Below are positions 8,867-17,390 of a stretch of DNA of 45,002 bases, piece by piece. The position numbers and the translations under genes are program-made. The stretch's first letter is position 1; every line of letters begins with the position of its first letter. The notes beneath the pieces were generated by a model. It ran no database searches and was not told where the DNA came from. It saw only the letters and a program-made list of their open reading frames with translations. Origin of the DNA: an uncultured Eudoraea sp. (lineage in GTDB: Bacteria; Bacteroidota; Bacteroidia; Flavobacteriales; Flavobacteriaceae); contig CAMYJF010000012.1 of NCBI GenBank assembly GCA_947258555.1, positions 1-45,002 of the forward strand. The letters run 5' to 3'.

Positions 8867-9637
8867 ATGTACCTATCACGTATACGAAAACAATTGCTGT
8901 TTTTGGGGGTTTTGTGGATTGCGCCTATGGCCATTGCACAAGAAATACCTCAGTCAGATCCTGTCAGCACTACCCCTCAGGCAGCTTATCTTCAACTCAC
9001 GCATAGCCAATCGCATGAACGAGTTCAATCAGGTGATTTAGTCTATTTGAACTTTTCTATTGAGAATACGAGTGATCGTATCTCCAGAGATATATCAGTA
9101 CAGATCGCCATTACTGAGGGCACTTTTATTGAAGCCTATTCCCAGAAACTAGGCACCTATGATGAATCCAGAGGTTTATGGCAATTGCCACAACTCCAGG
9201 CAAAAGAAAGTGCCACTTTGAGTTTTAGTCTATTAATGAATGCTGATCAGGATATTGATTTTCAGGCTTTTATATTTAATGTAGGAAGTATATCAATGGA
9301 AAATAAAGCATCTACGATCCAGGGGGAAATTAAGTGGGTGGAGGAAGATTGCCTGGTAGTTTTCAATGATTTTTCACAAACGGAGAAGGGCCGAAAGCGC
9401 GGGTTGTACGCCGATTGCGCAACTGAATATCCCAATAACTTTCTTCAGGTCTTTGACCGATGGGGAGCCCTTGTCTATGAAAAGGAAAATTATGATAATA
9501 GCTGGACTGGAAAACGGCATCCAAAATTTACCAAATTCGGGCGGGAGGAATTATTGGAAGGAACGTATTACTACGTCCTGAGTTTTCCTGAATCTGATAG
9601 GGCAGAGAAAACCGGATGGATCTACATCAGCGAGTAA
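8867..9637 (+). CDS. Small secreted protein with DUF11-like and degenerate type B (CHU_C-like) C-terminal domain
   Basis: The 256-aa protein starts with a signal peptide ending near AMAIAQ. Residues of about 50-150 form a beta-rich segment (GDLVYLNFSIENTSD) like DUF11/CARDB domains. The last 80 or so residues resemble the gliding-motility-associated type B sorting domain: YPNNFLQVFDRWGALVYE, a YDNSWTGK segment and a terminal GTYYYVLSF. The usual NGDGxND motif before them is absent; the corresponding place reads NDFSQTEKGRKRG. The protein is probably exported by the type IX system or retained at the surface. The ATG at 8867 was chosen because it begins the signal peptide directly; a GTG at 8846 is possible and follows an AAGGAG. 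No function can be assigned. Confidence 0.78.
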   Translation: MYLSRIRKQLLFLGVLWIAPMAIAQEIPQSDPVSTTPQAAYLQLTHSQSHERVQSGDLVYLNFSIENTSDRISRDISVQIAITEGTFIEAYSQKLGTYDESRGLWQLPQLQAKESATLSFSLLMNADQDIDFQAFIFNVGSISMENKASTIQGEIKWVEEDCLVVFNDFSQTEKGRKRGLYADCATEYPNNFLQVFDRWGALVYEKENYDNSWTGKRHPKFTKFGREELLEGTYYYVLSFPESDRAEKTGWIYISE

Positions 9638-9849
9638 CGTAGATATATTTCAAAAAAATAAGGTTTTTCTCACTTTTTCAGGTCAATGTTTATAGTCTTC
9701 AATCGATGAACTACAAGAAATCGCTGTTCACGACATAAAACACCTCTTTCACAACAAAAACTATCTGCGGGTAAAAGGAAGATATATCTTCGTCGTTAAA
9801 TGCATGAATAGTTGAATGCCAGCGCATCAACCAGAATAAACCATTATCG
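9638..9849. other. Intergenic region upstream of the PorE-like gene
   Basis: This 212-bp gap contains no gene that I can support. It holds the TTTCACAACA motif (9747-9756) that recurs upstream of two other genes, and a perfect 14-bp palindrome GAAGATATATCTTC (9778-9791). No clear TAnnTTTG box was found. Confidence 0.5.
9747..9756 (+). promoter_or_regulatory. Recurring upstream motif TTTCACAACA (copy 1)
   Basis: The same decamer occurs at 12752-12761 and 32012-32021, always intergenic and upstream of a plus-strand envelope or secretion gene. It lies about 94 bp before the PorE-like start. Function is unknown. Confidence 0.3.
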
Positions 9850-12693
9850 ATGAATATCTCCCGAAGCTTAATAAAGCAGGCGAATGTGCTAGCAGGAATG
9901 ATCTTCCTGTTTATGACATTGCACGCCAGCTATGCTGAGGCATCTGTAACCGATTTGGCTTTAGCCAATGTGGAGGTGAACAGCTTGCCCTCTTCTGCTT
10001 CTCATAAAGCTTTCGTCGTTTTAGCGAAGAAAAAAGGAATTGCTACGCGTAGTCAGCGCGGTTTTAGCAGTGCCTTTAATGGCTACTACATTATTTCCGG
10101 GGTTTTCGGTAATGCACAGAATGCATCCCGACTTTCGGGTCAGATGAAAGCGAAAGACCTGGATTCCCGGGTATTATTTCATCCGCATAAGAATTTGAAT
10201 TATGTTTCCCTGGGTTATCATGTATCCGGGATGGAGGCTGTGAATTCTGCAACTTCCAAATTAGGGGGCAAATTCAAGGATAAGGTTTGGATACTACATG
10301 TCTACGATGGAAAAACCATAGCTTTTACTCCGGCCAAGGCAGAAAACAAGAAAATAGCTCCCGCAGCAACTGCCCTATCCGCAGATCAATTCAAAAGAAG
10401 CATTAAGTCGCTCGGAATTGCTTCAAGAAGCGAATCAGGCCTCACATCAACTGCTCCCGGTTATTACATAATTGCCGGTGTTTTCGGAGAAAAGAAGAAT
10501 GCAGACCGACTCAAATTCAAATTAAGAGATCAGGGATATGCAGCTCTTTCTATGGTACATTCAGTATCTGGTCATTCCTATGTATATCTGGATCAGTTTA
10601 AATCTACTGACCGGACGCTCTCCTTTCTTAAGAGCTACACTCAAAAAGACAGAAAAAATAAAATATGGGTATTAGAAGTGCCCACACCAAAGAATTCAAT
10701 TACACCAAGGGCCCAAAAATCCAACCAAACCAAAACAGCCAAAAGTAGTAATCTGCTCAAGCCTGCCGTCTATATAGCGAAGGATCCGACAAAAACTAAG
10801 CTATTGGAGAAAGCCGATATGTATTTCAACAAGATGTGGTATGCTGAAGCTGCGGAACTTTATGAGCAAGTTCTTAATAGGAACAAGAACAATCATACGT
10901 TTGAAATCATCCAAAAAGCCGGGGATGCGCATTATTTCAATACCAATATGGAGCGGGCCTATTACTGGTACGATCAGCTCTATAGCAAGCATAAGAATGA
11001 GATGTCTGCAGAAAACATCTTTAAATATGCACATTCGCTTAAAGGAACGGGTAAATACGCCCGTGCTAAACGGCTGATGAGACTTTACAATAGAAAATTG
11101 AAGAAAGAGGATGAAGAGGTATTAGCTAATGAAAATAGCGCCACACCCAGAGAGGTGATCCTTGACAATATTCTTAGTGCAGAGGACCAGTTTACGATCA
11201 AAAATCTTGCGATAAATTCCAAGTATTCAGATTTCGGGCCTATGTACTACAATGAAAATGAGCTTGTTTTTGCTTCAGCTGCAGATTCAGCCTTTTTTGT
11301 AACCAGACGGTATAAATGGAATAATGAGCCCTTTCTGGACTTGTATGCAGCTAAGATCAATGAAGAATCAGAAGATGTCAAACAGGCTGTAAAGTTGTCT
11401 AAGAAGGTCAATACCAAGTACCACGAGGCTTCGGTTGCCTTTACACCCGATAATGAGACCATGTATTTTACCCGAAACAACTACGGTAAGAAATTAAAGC
11501 GTGATAAAGCGGGCGTTAACCACCTGAAAATCTATATGTCACAAAAGGTTAATGGTGATTGGACAGAGGCAGTTGAAGTGCCGTTTAACAGTGATGATTG
11601 GTCTACCGGACATCCAGTTTTAACCCCGGATGGGAAACAGATGTATTTTGTGTCTGACAGGCCCGGATCTTTAGGCGAATCAGACATTTTTGTGGTAGAT
11701 ATCCAGGGAGACAATTCCTTCTCTGAGCCCCGAAATCTGGGACCTGAGATCAATACGGAACGAAGAGAAATGTTCCCGTTTATCAATGATAAGAAACTCT
11801 ATTTTTCTTCCGATGGGCATGTTGGCCTAGGGGGTCTGGATGTATACGAGGTAGCATTTAACGATGATGACGGCTTTCTGGAAGTGCGTAATCTCGGCAA
11901 GCCGATTAACAGTAATAAAGACGATTTCTCATATATCGTAAATGAAGAAACACAACACGGATACTTTGCTTCAAACCGTAAAGGTGGAAAAGGAAGCGAT
12001 GATATCTATTCCTTTAAGAAAATACTTCCTGAAGAGCCTAATGAGAATGCAATTGCCGGAATAGTTACCGAAGTGGTCACAGGAGATATCCTCCCGGAGG
12101 CCCTTGTAGAACTTTTGGATGAAAATGGTCGGAAGATCAAAGAAATGGTCACCGGAGATGATGGTAGCTTCTTGTTTGAAGATCTCGACAGTAATACGAA
12201 ATACACTGTACGCGTAACTAAAGGAGATTATTTTGATGAGCAGATAGACGTGTCAACAAAAGATAACATCCTTGTTGAAACGGATCTAGCCATGAGGCGA
12301 CTAGAAGACCTGATCAGCGTTGAAGATGGTATTCGCAAGCTTAAATTGGATATGATCTTCTTTGATTTTGATAAATCTTACATCAGAACTGATGCTGCTG
12401 AAGAATTGGATAAGCTTGTTACTGTGATGAACGAATACCCAACAATGGTAATCGCCATTGAATCTCATACAGATTCCAGAGGTAAGCGAGCTTATAACAA
12501 ATACCTGTCAGAGCGAAGGGCCAGATCTACCCGAGAGTACCTGATCTTAAAAGGAATTGATCCAAAACGCATTCAGACTGCTATAGGTTATGGTGAAGAC
12601 AGGCTCCTTAACGGATGTGATGGCAGCGTGCGTTGTTCAAGTGCACAGCACCAATTGAACCGTAGATCTGAATTTATCATTGTCAATATGTAA
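9850..12693 (+). CDS. PorE-like outer-membrane protein: SPOR-like x2, TPR, PD40 propeller, carboxypeptidase-regulatory, OmpA domains
   Basis: The protein probably tethers the type IX secretion or gliding machinery to peptidoglycan. It has 947 aa with an N-terminal signal peptide. Two SPOR-like modules follow (about 76-155 and 200-280), each running from GYYII..VFG to a W-[IV]-L-[HE]-V end. Then come a TPR-like helical region (about 315-410), a PD40/WD40-like beta-propeller (about 455-725; NSKYSDFGPMYY, TPDGKQMYFVSDRPG, INDKKLYFSSDG), a carboxypeptidase-regulatory-like domain (735-805) and an OmpA C-terminal domain (about 825-945; FFDFDKSYIR, SHTDSRG, LSERRARS). TPR, propeller, regulatory and OmpA domains in that order are the known PorE arrangement; the SPOR-like pair in front is the unusual part. 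It appears to be transcribed alone. Confidence 0.88.
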   Translation: MNISRSLIKQANVLAGMIFLFMTLHASYAEASVTDLALANVEVNSLPSSASHKAFVVLAKKKGIATRSQRGFSSAFNGYYIISGVFGNAQNASRLSGQMKAKDLDSRVLFHPHKNLNYVSLGYHVSGMEAVNSATSKLGGKFKDKVWILHVYDGKTIAFTPAKAENKKIAPAATALSADQFKRSIKSLGIASRSESGLTSTAPGYYIIAGVFGEKKNADRLKFKLRDQGYAALSMVHSVSGHSYVYLDQFKSTDRTLSFLKSYTQKDRKNKIWVLEVPTPKNSITPRAQKSNQTKTAKSSNLLKPAVYIAKDPTKTKLLEKADMYFNKMWYAEAAELYEQVLNRNKNNHTFEIIQKAGDAHYFNTNMERAYYWYDQLYSKHKNEMSAENIFKYAHSLKGTGKYARAKRLMRLYNRKLKKEDEEVLANENSATPREVILDNILSAEDQFTIKNLAINSKYSDFGPMYYNENELVFASAADSAFFVTRRYKWNNEPFLDLYAAKINEESEDVKQAVKLSKKVNTKYHEASVAFTPDNETMYFTRNNYGKKLKRDKAGVNHLKIYMSQKVNGDWTEAVEVPFNSDDWSTGHPVLTPDGKQMYFVSDRPGSLGESDIFVVDIQGDNSFSEPRNLGPEINTERREMFPFINDKKLYFSSDGHVGLGGLDVYEVAFNDDDGFLEVRNLGKPINSNKDDFSYIVNEETQHGYFASNRKGGKGSDDIYSFKKILPEEPNENAIAGIVTEVVTGDILPEALVELLDENGRKIKEMVTGDDGSFLFEDLDSNTKYTVRVTKGDYFDEQIDVSTKDNILVETDLAMRRLEDLISVEDGIRKLKLDMIFFDFDKSYIRTDAAEELDKLVTVMNEYPTMVIAIESHTDSRGKRAYNKYLSERRARSTREYLILKGIDPKRIQTAIGYGEDRLLNGCDGSVRCSSAQHQLNRRSEFIIVNM

Positions 12694-12842
12694 TAAAGGC
12701 CTAATTCGAAGAATAGTAAGGAATTAGCCATTTAACAACGCCATTATCGCGTTTCACAACAAACCTATAATAAACATATACGTATCCTTCTTCGGAAAGA
12801 GTTATATAAATACCCAAAGCATTAATTAAACGAACCTTGACC
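12694..12842. other. Intergenic region before the first micro-protein
   Basis: No gene seen. It contains TTTCACAACA at 12752-12761, within the 13-mer GCGTTTCACAACA that is also found at 32009-32021. No terminator is evident for the preceding gene. Confidence 0.45.
12752..12761 (+). promoter_or_regulatory. Recurring upstream motif TTTCACAACA (copy 2)
   Basis: Lies 81 bp before the ATG of the first 56-aa gene. Together with the preceding GCG it is identical over 13 bases to the copy before the Ig-repeat type B gene at 32214. Confidence 0.3.
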
Positions 12843-13013
12843 ATGAACTACTTATTACTTATCAAAGAAATATACCAGGAAGCTTTTAGGAACCTGGGGC
12901 ATGCCATTGTAAAAAATTACTTTAGAGTATTTACCTGGTTCTGCTTTATAAGTTTCATCATTGTATTGTATGCATTCTTATTTAGAGTAGCAACCGGATT
13001 CGCATTCGATTAA
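12843..13013 (+). CDS. 56-aa membrane micro-protein, copy 1 (paralogue of the gene at 13234)
   Basis: The short frame MNYLLLIKEIYQEAFRN..., ending FRVATGFAFD, is supported by its close relationship to the next gene, which has the same length, the same order of conserved residues and the same end. It has an amphipathic charged N-terminal part (KEIYQEAFRNLGHAIVKNYFR) and one hydrophobic helix (about 30-48) bracketed by WFCF and FRVATGF, with no signal peptide. It probably sits in the inner membrane as a single-pass protein. I believe this is a small family restricted to Flavobacteriaceae (possibly DUF6747), but I cannot verify that. The function is unknown. A strong terminator follows, so it is probably expressed alone. 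Confidence 0.85.
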   Translation: MNYLLLIKEIYQEAFRNLGHAIVKNYFRVFTWFCFISFIIVLYAFLFRVATGFAFD

Positions 13014-13032
13014 ACCAAACAGCCTAAAGACA

Positions 13033-13066
13033 GAAAAGCGCCTTTTATCGGGCGCTTTTCTCGTTT
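13033..13066 (+). terminator. Rho-independent terminator after micro-protein copy 1
   Basis: A perfect 10-bp stem GAAAAGCGCC (13033-13042) / GGCGCTTTTC (13051-13060) with an 8-nt loop is followed by TCGTTTT. It separates the two micro-protein genes into independent transcripts. Confidence 0.88.
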
Positions 13067-13233
13067 TAATCCGTTCTGGTTGACTTTTGGTCTGGTTAAA
13101 ATGCGCATTTAGCAGGTGATCTGAAGGCACTTTCCCTTATAACTATTATTTATTCCAATTAGTCCAATAAATTAGAATTTCTTATGATTCAGCCCCAATT
13201 TTGTTGTGTCATAAATCCTTAAATAATCTTACC

Positions 13234-13404
13234 ATGCAGAAATTATTACTTTTTAAAGAAATCTATCTTGAAGCTTTTAAAAACTTGGGGCATATGTTAT
13301 TGACCAAGTATTTTAAATTCTTTTTTTGGTTCTGTTTTGCTATGTTATTGGTAGTTATGTATGCCTTTACATATAGAATTGCAACCGGATTTGTTTTTGA
13401 TTAA
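13234..13404 (+). CDS. 56-aa membrane micro-protein, copy 2
   Basis: MQKLLLFKEIYLEAFKN... has exactly the length of the gene at 12843 and keeps LL.KEIY.EAF.NLGH, a KYFK/NYFR basic patch, W-F-C-F, YAF and R-[IV]-ATGF-[VA]-FD. The divergent positions are mostly conservative or inside the hydrophobic helix (FAMLLVVMYAF), which points to selection on a protein. A longer frame from TTG at 13201 exists, but the ATG at 13234 matches its paralogue. The two genes most likely arose by tandem duplication. Function unknown. Confidence 0.87.
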   Translation: MQKLLLFKEIYLEAFKNLGHMLLTKYFKFFFWFCFAMLLVVMYAFTYRIATGFVFD

Positions 13405-13434
13405 AACATAAATCCTTCAACATAGAATAAAAAA

Positions 13435-13468
13435 ACCCCTTTCCTTCGAGAGGGGTATTTTGATTTTT
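13435..13468. terminator. Bidirectional terminator between convergent genes
   Basis: The stem ACCCCTTTC (13435-13443) / GAGAGGGGT (13448-13456) with a CTTC tetraloop contains one G-T wobble. It is preceded by an A-run and followed by ATTTTGATTTTT, so it can serve both the plus-strand micro-protein and the minus-strand DUF4837 gene. Confidence 0.8.
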
Positions 13469-14447
13469 ATAAGAATTCTACTGTCTTCAGAATAGCTTCC
13501 AACTCAAACATGTAGTCTCGTTTGTTGGTCGCCGGCGCAAAAGTGAAGCCTTCTATAACCAGTTTTCGATCCCGTTCAGGATCATCAATAATATAGGTTT
13601 GAAAAGGGCCTGCCATGGGATAATTCTTTACTTCCCAAATACCTCTGACCTCAATCGCTTTTTTATCCTTGAGCTTTGTAATAAATACATAGGGAGCAAA
13701 AGCCTTTTCAGTCATCATATAGGTCGTCTTATTAGGAATGTCAGGGCCCGGAATGTATTTCATTCCAATAGAATCTCTCATTTTAATGATATCGCTTACC
13801 AGAGTAGAATCATTGGTAAGACTTCCCCCTGGTATGGTATAGGCCAGTATATTCATTGTGCCTCTGGGGATTTGCCTGTCTATCCATATGAAGTTTGATT
13901 CCTGCATGCCTACTGTATAGATTGATGGTACACGCAATCGAATACCAAATTCTTCTTCAAGTGCTTTTTCCTTATTCAGGGAGCGTAAAAATCGCTTCTG
14001 TGTTTCTTCCAGCTCAAGTTTCTTATAGGAGGCTATTAACCGGTCTGCCCCGGCTTCAATGTTGGCAATTAACTGATCTTCCGTCTGCCCTTTTATTACA
14101 CCGATACGTTGAGGCGTGGCATATGTGTCTGTTTGAACTTGCGCAATATCAAGGCTGTCTAGACTTACATATAGTACGGATCTGCGATGCCTCGTCGGGC
14201 CTGTAAATACGCTTTTGGGCATATGGTCTATGGAGAAAATAGGTTCTTCCCAGGTAAGGCCCAAACTTGGGGCAGCAAACTTTTCGCGTATTTTATCCCC
14301 TACTGAACCTTCCCAAAGGCGTGTATCCATAACTACGGCCAAAGTATTGATCGCGCCTATGGATGCGGGTTTATAGTTTACTTTTTTTCCATCAAAACAA
14401 GAGACGGTGAAAAGAAGGCAAATGGAGAGAATTATAAAACGTTTCAT
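13467..14447 (-). CDS. DUF4837 family lipoprotein
   Basis: A 326-aa protein from the ATG at 14447, with a lipoprotein signal peptide MKRFIILSICLLFTVSC and Cys17 as the lipidated residue. The rest has no membrane helix. It is rich in family-type segments such as LWEGSVGDKIREKF, GTMNILAYTIPGG, and the C-terminal ending EAILKTVEFL. Homologues are widespread in Bacteroidota and have no established function. The start was set at 14447 rather than 14477 because that ATG forms an ATGA overlap with the stop of the upstream transglycosylase gene and leads straight into the signal peptide. Coupling to the transglycosylase suggests a role at the cell wall or outer membrane. Confidence 0.87.
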   Translation of the reverse strand: MKRFIILSICLLFTVSCFDGKKVNYKPASIGAINTLAVVMDTRLWEGSVGDKIREKFAAPSLGLTWEEPIFSIDHMPKSVFTGPTRHRRSVLYVSLDSLDIAQVQTDTYATPQRIGVIKGQTEDQLIANIEAGADRLIASYKKLELEETQKRFLRSLNKEKALEEEFGIRLRVPSIYTVGMQESNFIWIDRQIPRGTMNILAYTIPGGSLTNDSTLVSDIIKMRDSIGMKYIPGPDIPNKTTYMMTEKAFAPYVFITKLKDKKAIEVRGIWEVKNYPMAGPFQTYIIDDPERDRKLVIEGFTFAPATNKRDYMFELEAILKTVEFL

Positions 14448-15994
14448 AGGCCTGAAGCTGAAGTGGAACAATCGCACAGTTTTAGTTTAGTGCCTGGCAT
14501 TAATCGTGTACCACTAATACCGTTCCATTTTTTTAGTTTTTCAATTGTGACCCCCGGATATTTCTGGGCAATTGTCCACAGCGAATCCCCTTTTCGTACT
14601 GTATGAACCTTGGAGTCACTGGTAACCTGAACGCTTTTCGTTGAAGATTTAGATTTTTTAGGGGCTGAATATGCCACAGGATTTCTGGGATATATTGTGA
14701 GTCTTTGACCCACTTTTAGCATGTTACTCCTCAATCCATTCCATCGTTTAATATCACTAACACGTACACGGTAGCGCTCAGCGATCTTTCCCAGATAATC
14801 CCCGCTCCGTACGCGGTATCTGATCTTTTCCTGTGCTTTGACCATTTCTGGTAATGGGGATTCCGGATTGGTAAACTCCTTCTTAGCGAGTTCGTAAATG
14901 GCATTTTCATTGGCTACAAAAGTACCGAGTGCTGATACAGGTAAGCGAAGGTAATATTGCTTCCCTTCTATCTTTGGAATGATATTTAATTTATAAGAAG
15001 GATTTAATAGTTTGAGGTCGTCCATAGTGACCGGAACATAAGTGGCAATCTGATCAAAATTGATCATATCTTTTACCAATACCGTATCTGTTTCCTGGTA
15101 GAAACGGCCAGCATCCTTTTTTACAATGCCATGTTCTTCAGCATATTCAAAAAGGTACATTGTTGCTAGGAACGCTGGAAGATATCCGGCTGTTTCTCTA
15201 GGTAAATTTCGACGAATATTCCAATAGTTCTCATATCCCCCTGAACGCCGAATTGCTTTATTTACATTTCCTGGGCCTGAGTTATAGGCGGCTAAGGCCA
15301 GATCCCAGTCATCGAATATCTCATATAGTTTTTTAAGGTAGAGACAGGCTGCCTTAGTTGATGCCACCGGATCGTTGCGTTCATCCACATAACTTGAAAC
15401 ATCCAGATCATACATTTTGCCCGTTCCATACATAAATTGCCAAAGCCCTTTGGCTCCTACCCGGGAACGCGCCCTGGGATTCAAGGCAGATTCTATAATG
15501 GCCAGGTATTTAATTTCCAGTGGCAGATCATGTGCGTCTAGTTCTTGTTCGAACAACGGGAAGTAGAACTGACTCGCTGTGAGCATCCGTTGGATAAGCT
15601 GTTTTTTATTCTTTAAGAAGGAGTTAATTACAGATTCAAGGGAGGGGTTATACGCGATATTAAATGGAGTTTTTGAATCCAAAGCGGCCAATCTTGCCTT
15701 TAATATCTCTGTGTCTAATTTCTCAAAGCTTTCTTCTTCATCAGTGGTATTGAGAATAACCTTCTGCATTTCCTGAAACATTTCCTGTCTGGAAGCCACC
15801 TCAACCAACCACAAGCTATCCCACTTAGATGCTTGGGGCAAGTCTTCAAAGGTCTGCTCATTCTCTTCTGACCCTGTTATTGCCACTTCTGTAAGCTTCG
15901 CTTCTACCTGTACTGGCACCCCTTCCTGTCCAGTGGCGACAGATATATACACAAACACTGACAGCAGTGCTAATGTGCTGTTTTTTAAATACAT
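14444..15994 (-). CDS. Lytic transglycosylase with SLT and two LysM domains (MltD-like)
   Basis: Cleaves the glycan strands of peptidoglycan in the periplasm. The 516-aa protein has a signal peptide (cleavage near ATGQ) and an SLT domain at about 150-300 with catalytic Glu168 in IIESALNP, the GLWQFMYGTGKMYDL segment, AAYNSGPGNVNKAI and ETAGYLPAFLA. Two LysM modules follow at about 392-436 (YRVRSGDYLGKIAERY) and 463-508 (HTVRKGDSLWTIAQKY), which bind peptidoglycan. The domain order is that of MltD. The last codon overlaps the start of the DUF4837 lipoprotein gene. Confidence 0.94.
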   Translation of the reverse strand: MYLKNSTLALLSVFVYISVATGQEGVPVQVEAKLTEVAITGSEENEQTFEDLPQASKWDSLWLVEVASRQEMFQEMQKVILNTTDEEESFEKLDTEILKARLAALDSKTPFNIAYNPSLESVINSFLKNKKQLIQRMLTASQFYFPLFEQELDAHDLPLEIKYLAIIESALNPRARSRVGAKGLWQFMYGTGKMYDLDVSSYVDERNDPVASTKAACLYLKKLYEIFDDWDLALAAYNSGPGNVNKAIRRSGGYENYWNIRRNLPRETAGYLPAFLATMYLFEYAEEHGIVKKDAGRFYQETDTVLVKDMINFDQIATYVPVTMDDLKLLNPSYKLNIIPKIEGKQYYLRLPVSALGTFVANENAIYELAKKEFTNPESPLPEMVKAQEKIRYRVRSGDYLGKIAERYRVRVSDIKRWNGLRSNMLKVGQRLTIYPRNPVAYSAPKKSKSSTKSVQVTSDSKVHTVRKGDSLWTIAQKYPGVTIEKLKKWNGISGTRLMPGTKLKLCDCSTSASGL

Positions 15995-16094
15995 AAAAAT
16001 GAAATTTACTTAGTGGGGCTAACTAAAATGCAATTTTTTTAGTAATCTAAAAAATTCTTTTTGTAAAAGGGGCCAAATAATCGTTAAAACAGGC

Positions 16095-17285
16095 TTACTT
16101 AAGAATGGCCGCAATCCCTGGTAGGGTTTTTCCTTCCAGACTTTCCAGCATGGCTCCACCTCCCGTGGATACATAGCTTACCTTATCCGCAAAACCAAAC
16201 TGTTTCACGGCGGCTACTGAATCTCCCCCTCCAACTAAGGAAAAGGCGCCATATTTTGTGGCTTCTTCCACAAATGTTCCCATTGCAATGGTGCCTTGGG
16301 CAAAATTCGACATTTCAAAAACCCCAACCGGACCGTTCCACAAGATCGTTTTTGATTCCAGGATCACAGATTTAAAGTGTTCCAGGGTTTTAGGTCCGAC
16401 ATCCAATCCCTGCCAACCTGCGGGAATTTGATCAACCCCGGTCGTTTTTATCTCGGCATCGTTGCTAAATTCATCAGCTGCGAGAACATCTACCGGCAGA
16501 TGAACGGTAACGCCCTTTTCTTTAGCTTTTTCTAAAAGGCTGGTCGCCAATTCTAATTTATCAAGTTCACAGATAGAGTCGCCGATCTCCCCTCCTTGTG
16601 CCTTGATAAAAGTATAGGTCATGCCTCCGCCGATAATCAAATGATCTATGGCGTCCAATATGTTCTCAATGATCGTGATCTTGGAAGAGACTTTGGCGCC
16701 TCCTAAAATTGCAGTCACCGGTTTTTCTCCTGAAGAAAGGACCTTATCAATGGCCAGGATCTCTTTTGACAGCAGGGAACCAAAACATTTGTTATCTGGA
16801 AAAAATCTTGCAATAATAGTGGTGGAAGCATGTGCGCGGTGTGCGGTGCCGAATGCATCATTTACATAGATATCTCCCCATTCGGAAAGTTGTTTTGAAA
16901 ACTCTATCTCTCCTGATTCTTCCTCAGCATAAAATCGTAAGTTTTCCAGCAACAGGATCTCCCCGGGTTTTAGTGCAGTAACAGCTTCGCGTACTTCTTC
17001 GCCTACACAATCCGCCACGAACTTGACGTTAACTCCAATTATTTCAGAGGCCGTATCAACAATGTGTGAGAGTGATAATTTTGGGTTTACAGCACCTTTG
17101 GGCCTGCCCAGATGACTCATAAGAATAACGCTCCCGCCATCTTCAAGCACTTTAATAATGGATGGTTTAGCCGCTTCTATTCGTGTGGTGTCAGTTACTT
17201 CCTGGTCTTCATTTAAAGGAACATTGAAGTCTACGCGGATCAGGGCACGCTTATTCTCAAAATTAAAATCGTCTATTGTGATCAT
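16095..17285 (-). CDS. pgk: Phosphoglycerate kinase
   Basis: Transfers phosphate from 1,3-bisphosphoglycerate to ADP in glycolysis. At 396 aa from the ATG at 17285 it is full length; an upstream in-frame start would add 16 residues that are not part of the family. Signatures are RVDFNVPL near the N-terminus, [10 protein letters not shown], the GGAKVSSKI segment, WNGPVGVFE and the C-terminal GGGDSVAAV nucleotide-binding loop. A minus-strand TACATTTG box lies 21 bp upstream of the ATG. It is followed after 100 bp by the transglycosylase gene. Confidence 0.98.
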   Translation of the reverse strand: MITIDDFNFENKRALIRVDFNVPLNEDQEVTDTTRIEAAKPSIIKVLEDGGSVILMSHLGRPKGAVNPKLSLSHIVDTASEIIGVNVKFVADCVGEEVREAVTALKPGEILLLENLRFYAEEESGEIEFSKQLSEWGDIYVNDAFGTAHRAHASTTIIARFFPDNKCFGSLLSKEILAIDKVLSSGEKPVTAILGGAKVSSKITIIENILDAIDHLIIGGGMTYTFIKAQGGEIGDSICELDKLELATSLLEKAKEKGVTVHLPVDVLAADEFSNDAEIKTTGVDQIPAGWQGLDVGPKTLEHFKSVILESKTILWNGPVGVFEMSNFAQGTIAMGTFVEEATKYGAFSLVGGGDSVAAVKQFGFADKVSYVSTGGGAMLESLEGKTLPGIAAILK

Positions 17286-17306
17286 GTATTGGATTTTATA
17301 GCTCGG

Positions 17307-17314
17307 CAAATGTA
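17307..17314 (-). promoter_or_regulatory. Putative -7 box (TACATTTG) for pgk
   Basis: On the minus strand this reads TACATTTG, matching TAnnTTTG, 21 bp before the chosen pgk ATG. Its position supports that start rather than the longer one, which would begin upstream of the box. A proper -33 element is not evident. Confidence 0.5.
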
Positions 17315-17378
17315 TGAATTCAACATATGTCATAAAAACAGCTCCATCAATATTTCCGGAAGATGTCTTTCAAAGTTT

Positions 17379-17386
17379 TATATTTG
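17379..17386 (+). promoter_or_regulatory. Putative -7 box (TATATTTG) for holB
   Basis: TATATTTG matches TAnnTTTG and ends 4 bp before the holB ATG, so transcription would begin at or next to the start codon. No good -33 TTG was found. Confidence 0.4.
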
Positions 17387-17390
17387 AGGC

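Noticed and set aside
9778-9791. GAAGATATATCTTC palindrome as an operator
   Set aside because: It is a perfect 14-bp palindrome but AT-rich and single-copy in the window, so there is no independent support for a regulatory role.
16201-16212. TGTTTCACG half-site within pgk
   Set aside because: One arm resembles parS but the other arm reads GCGG, so no palindrome forms.
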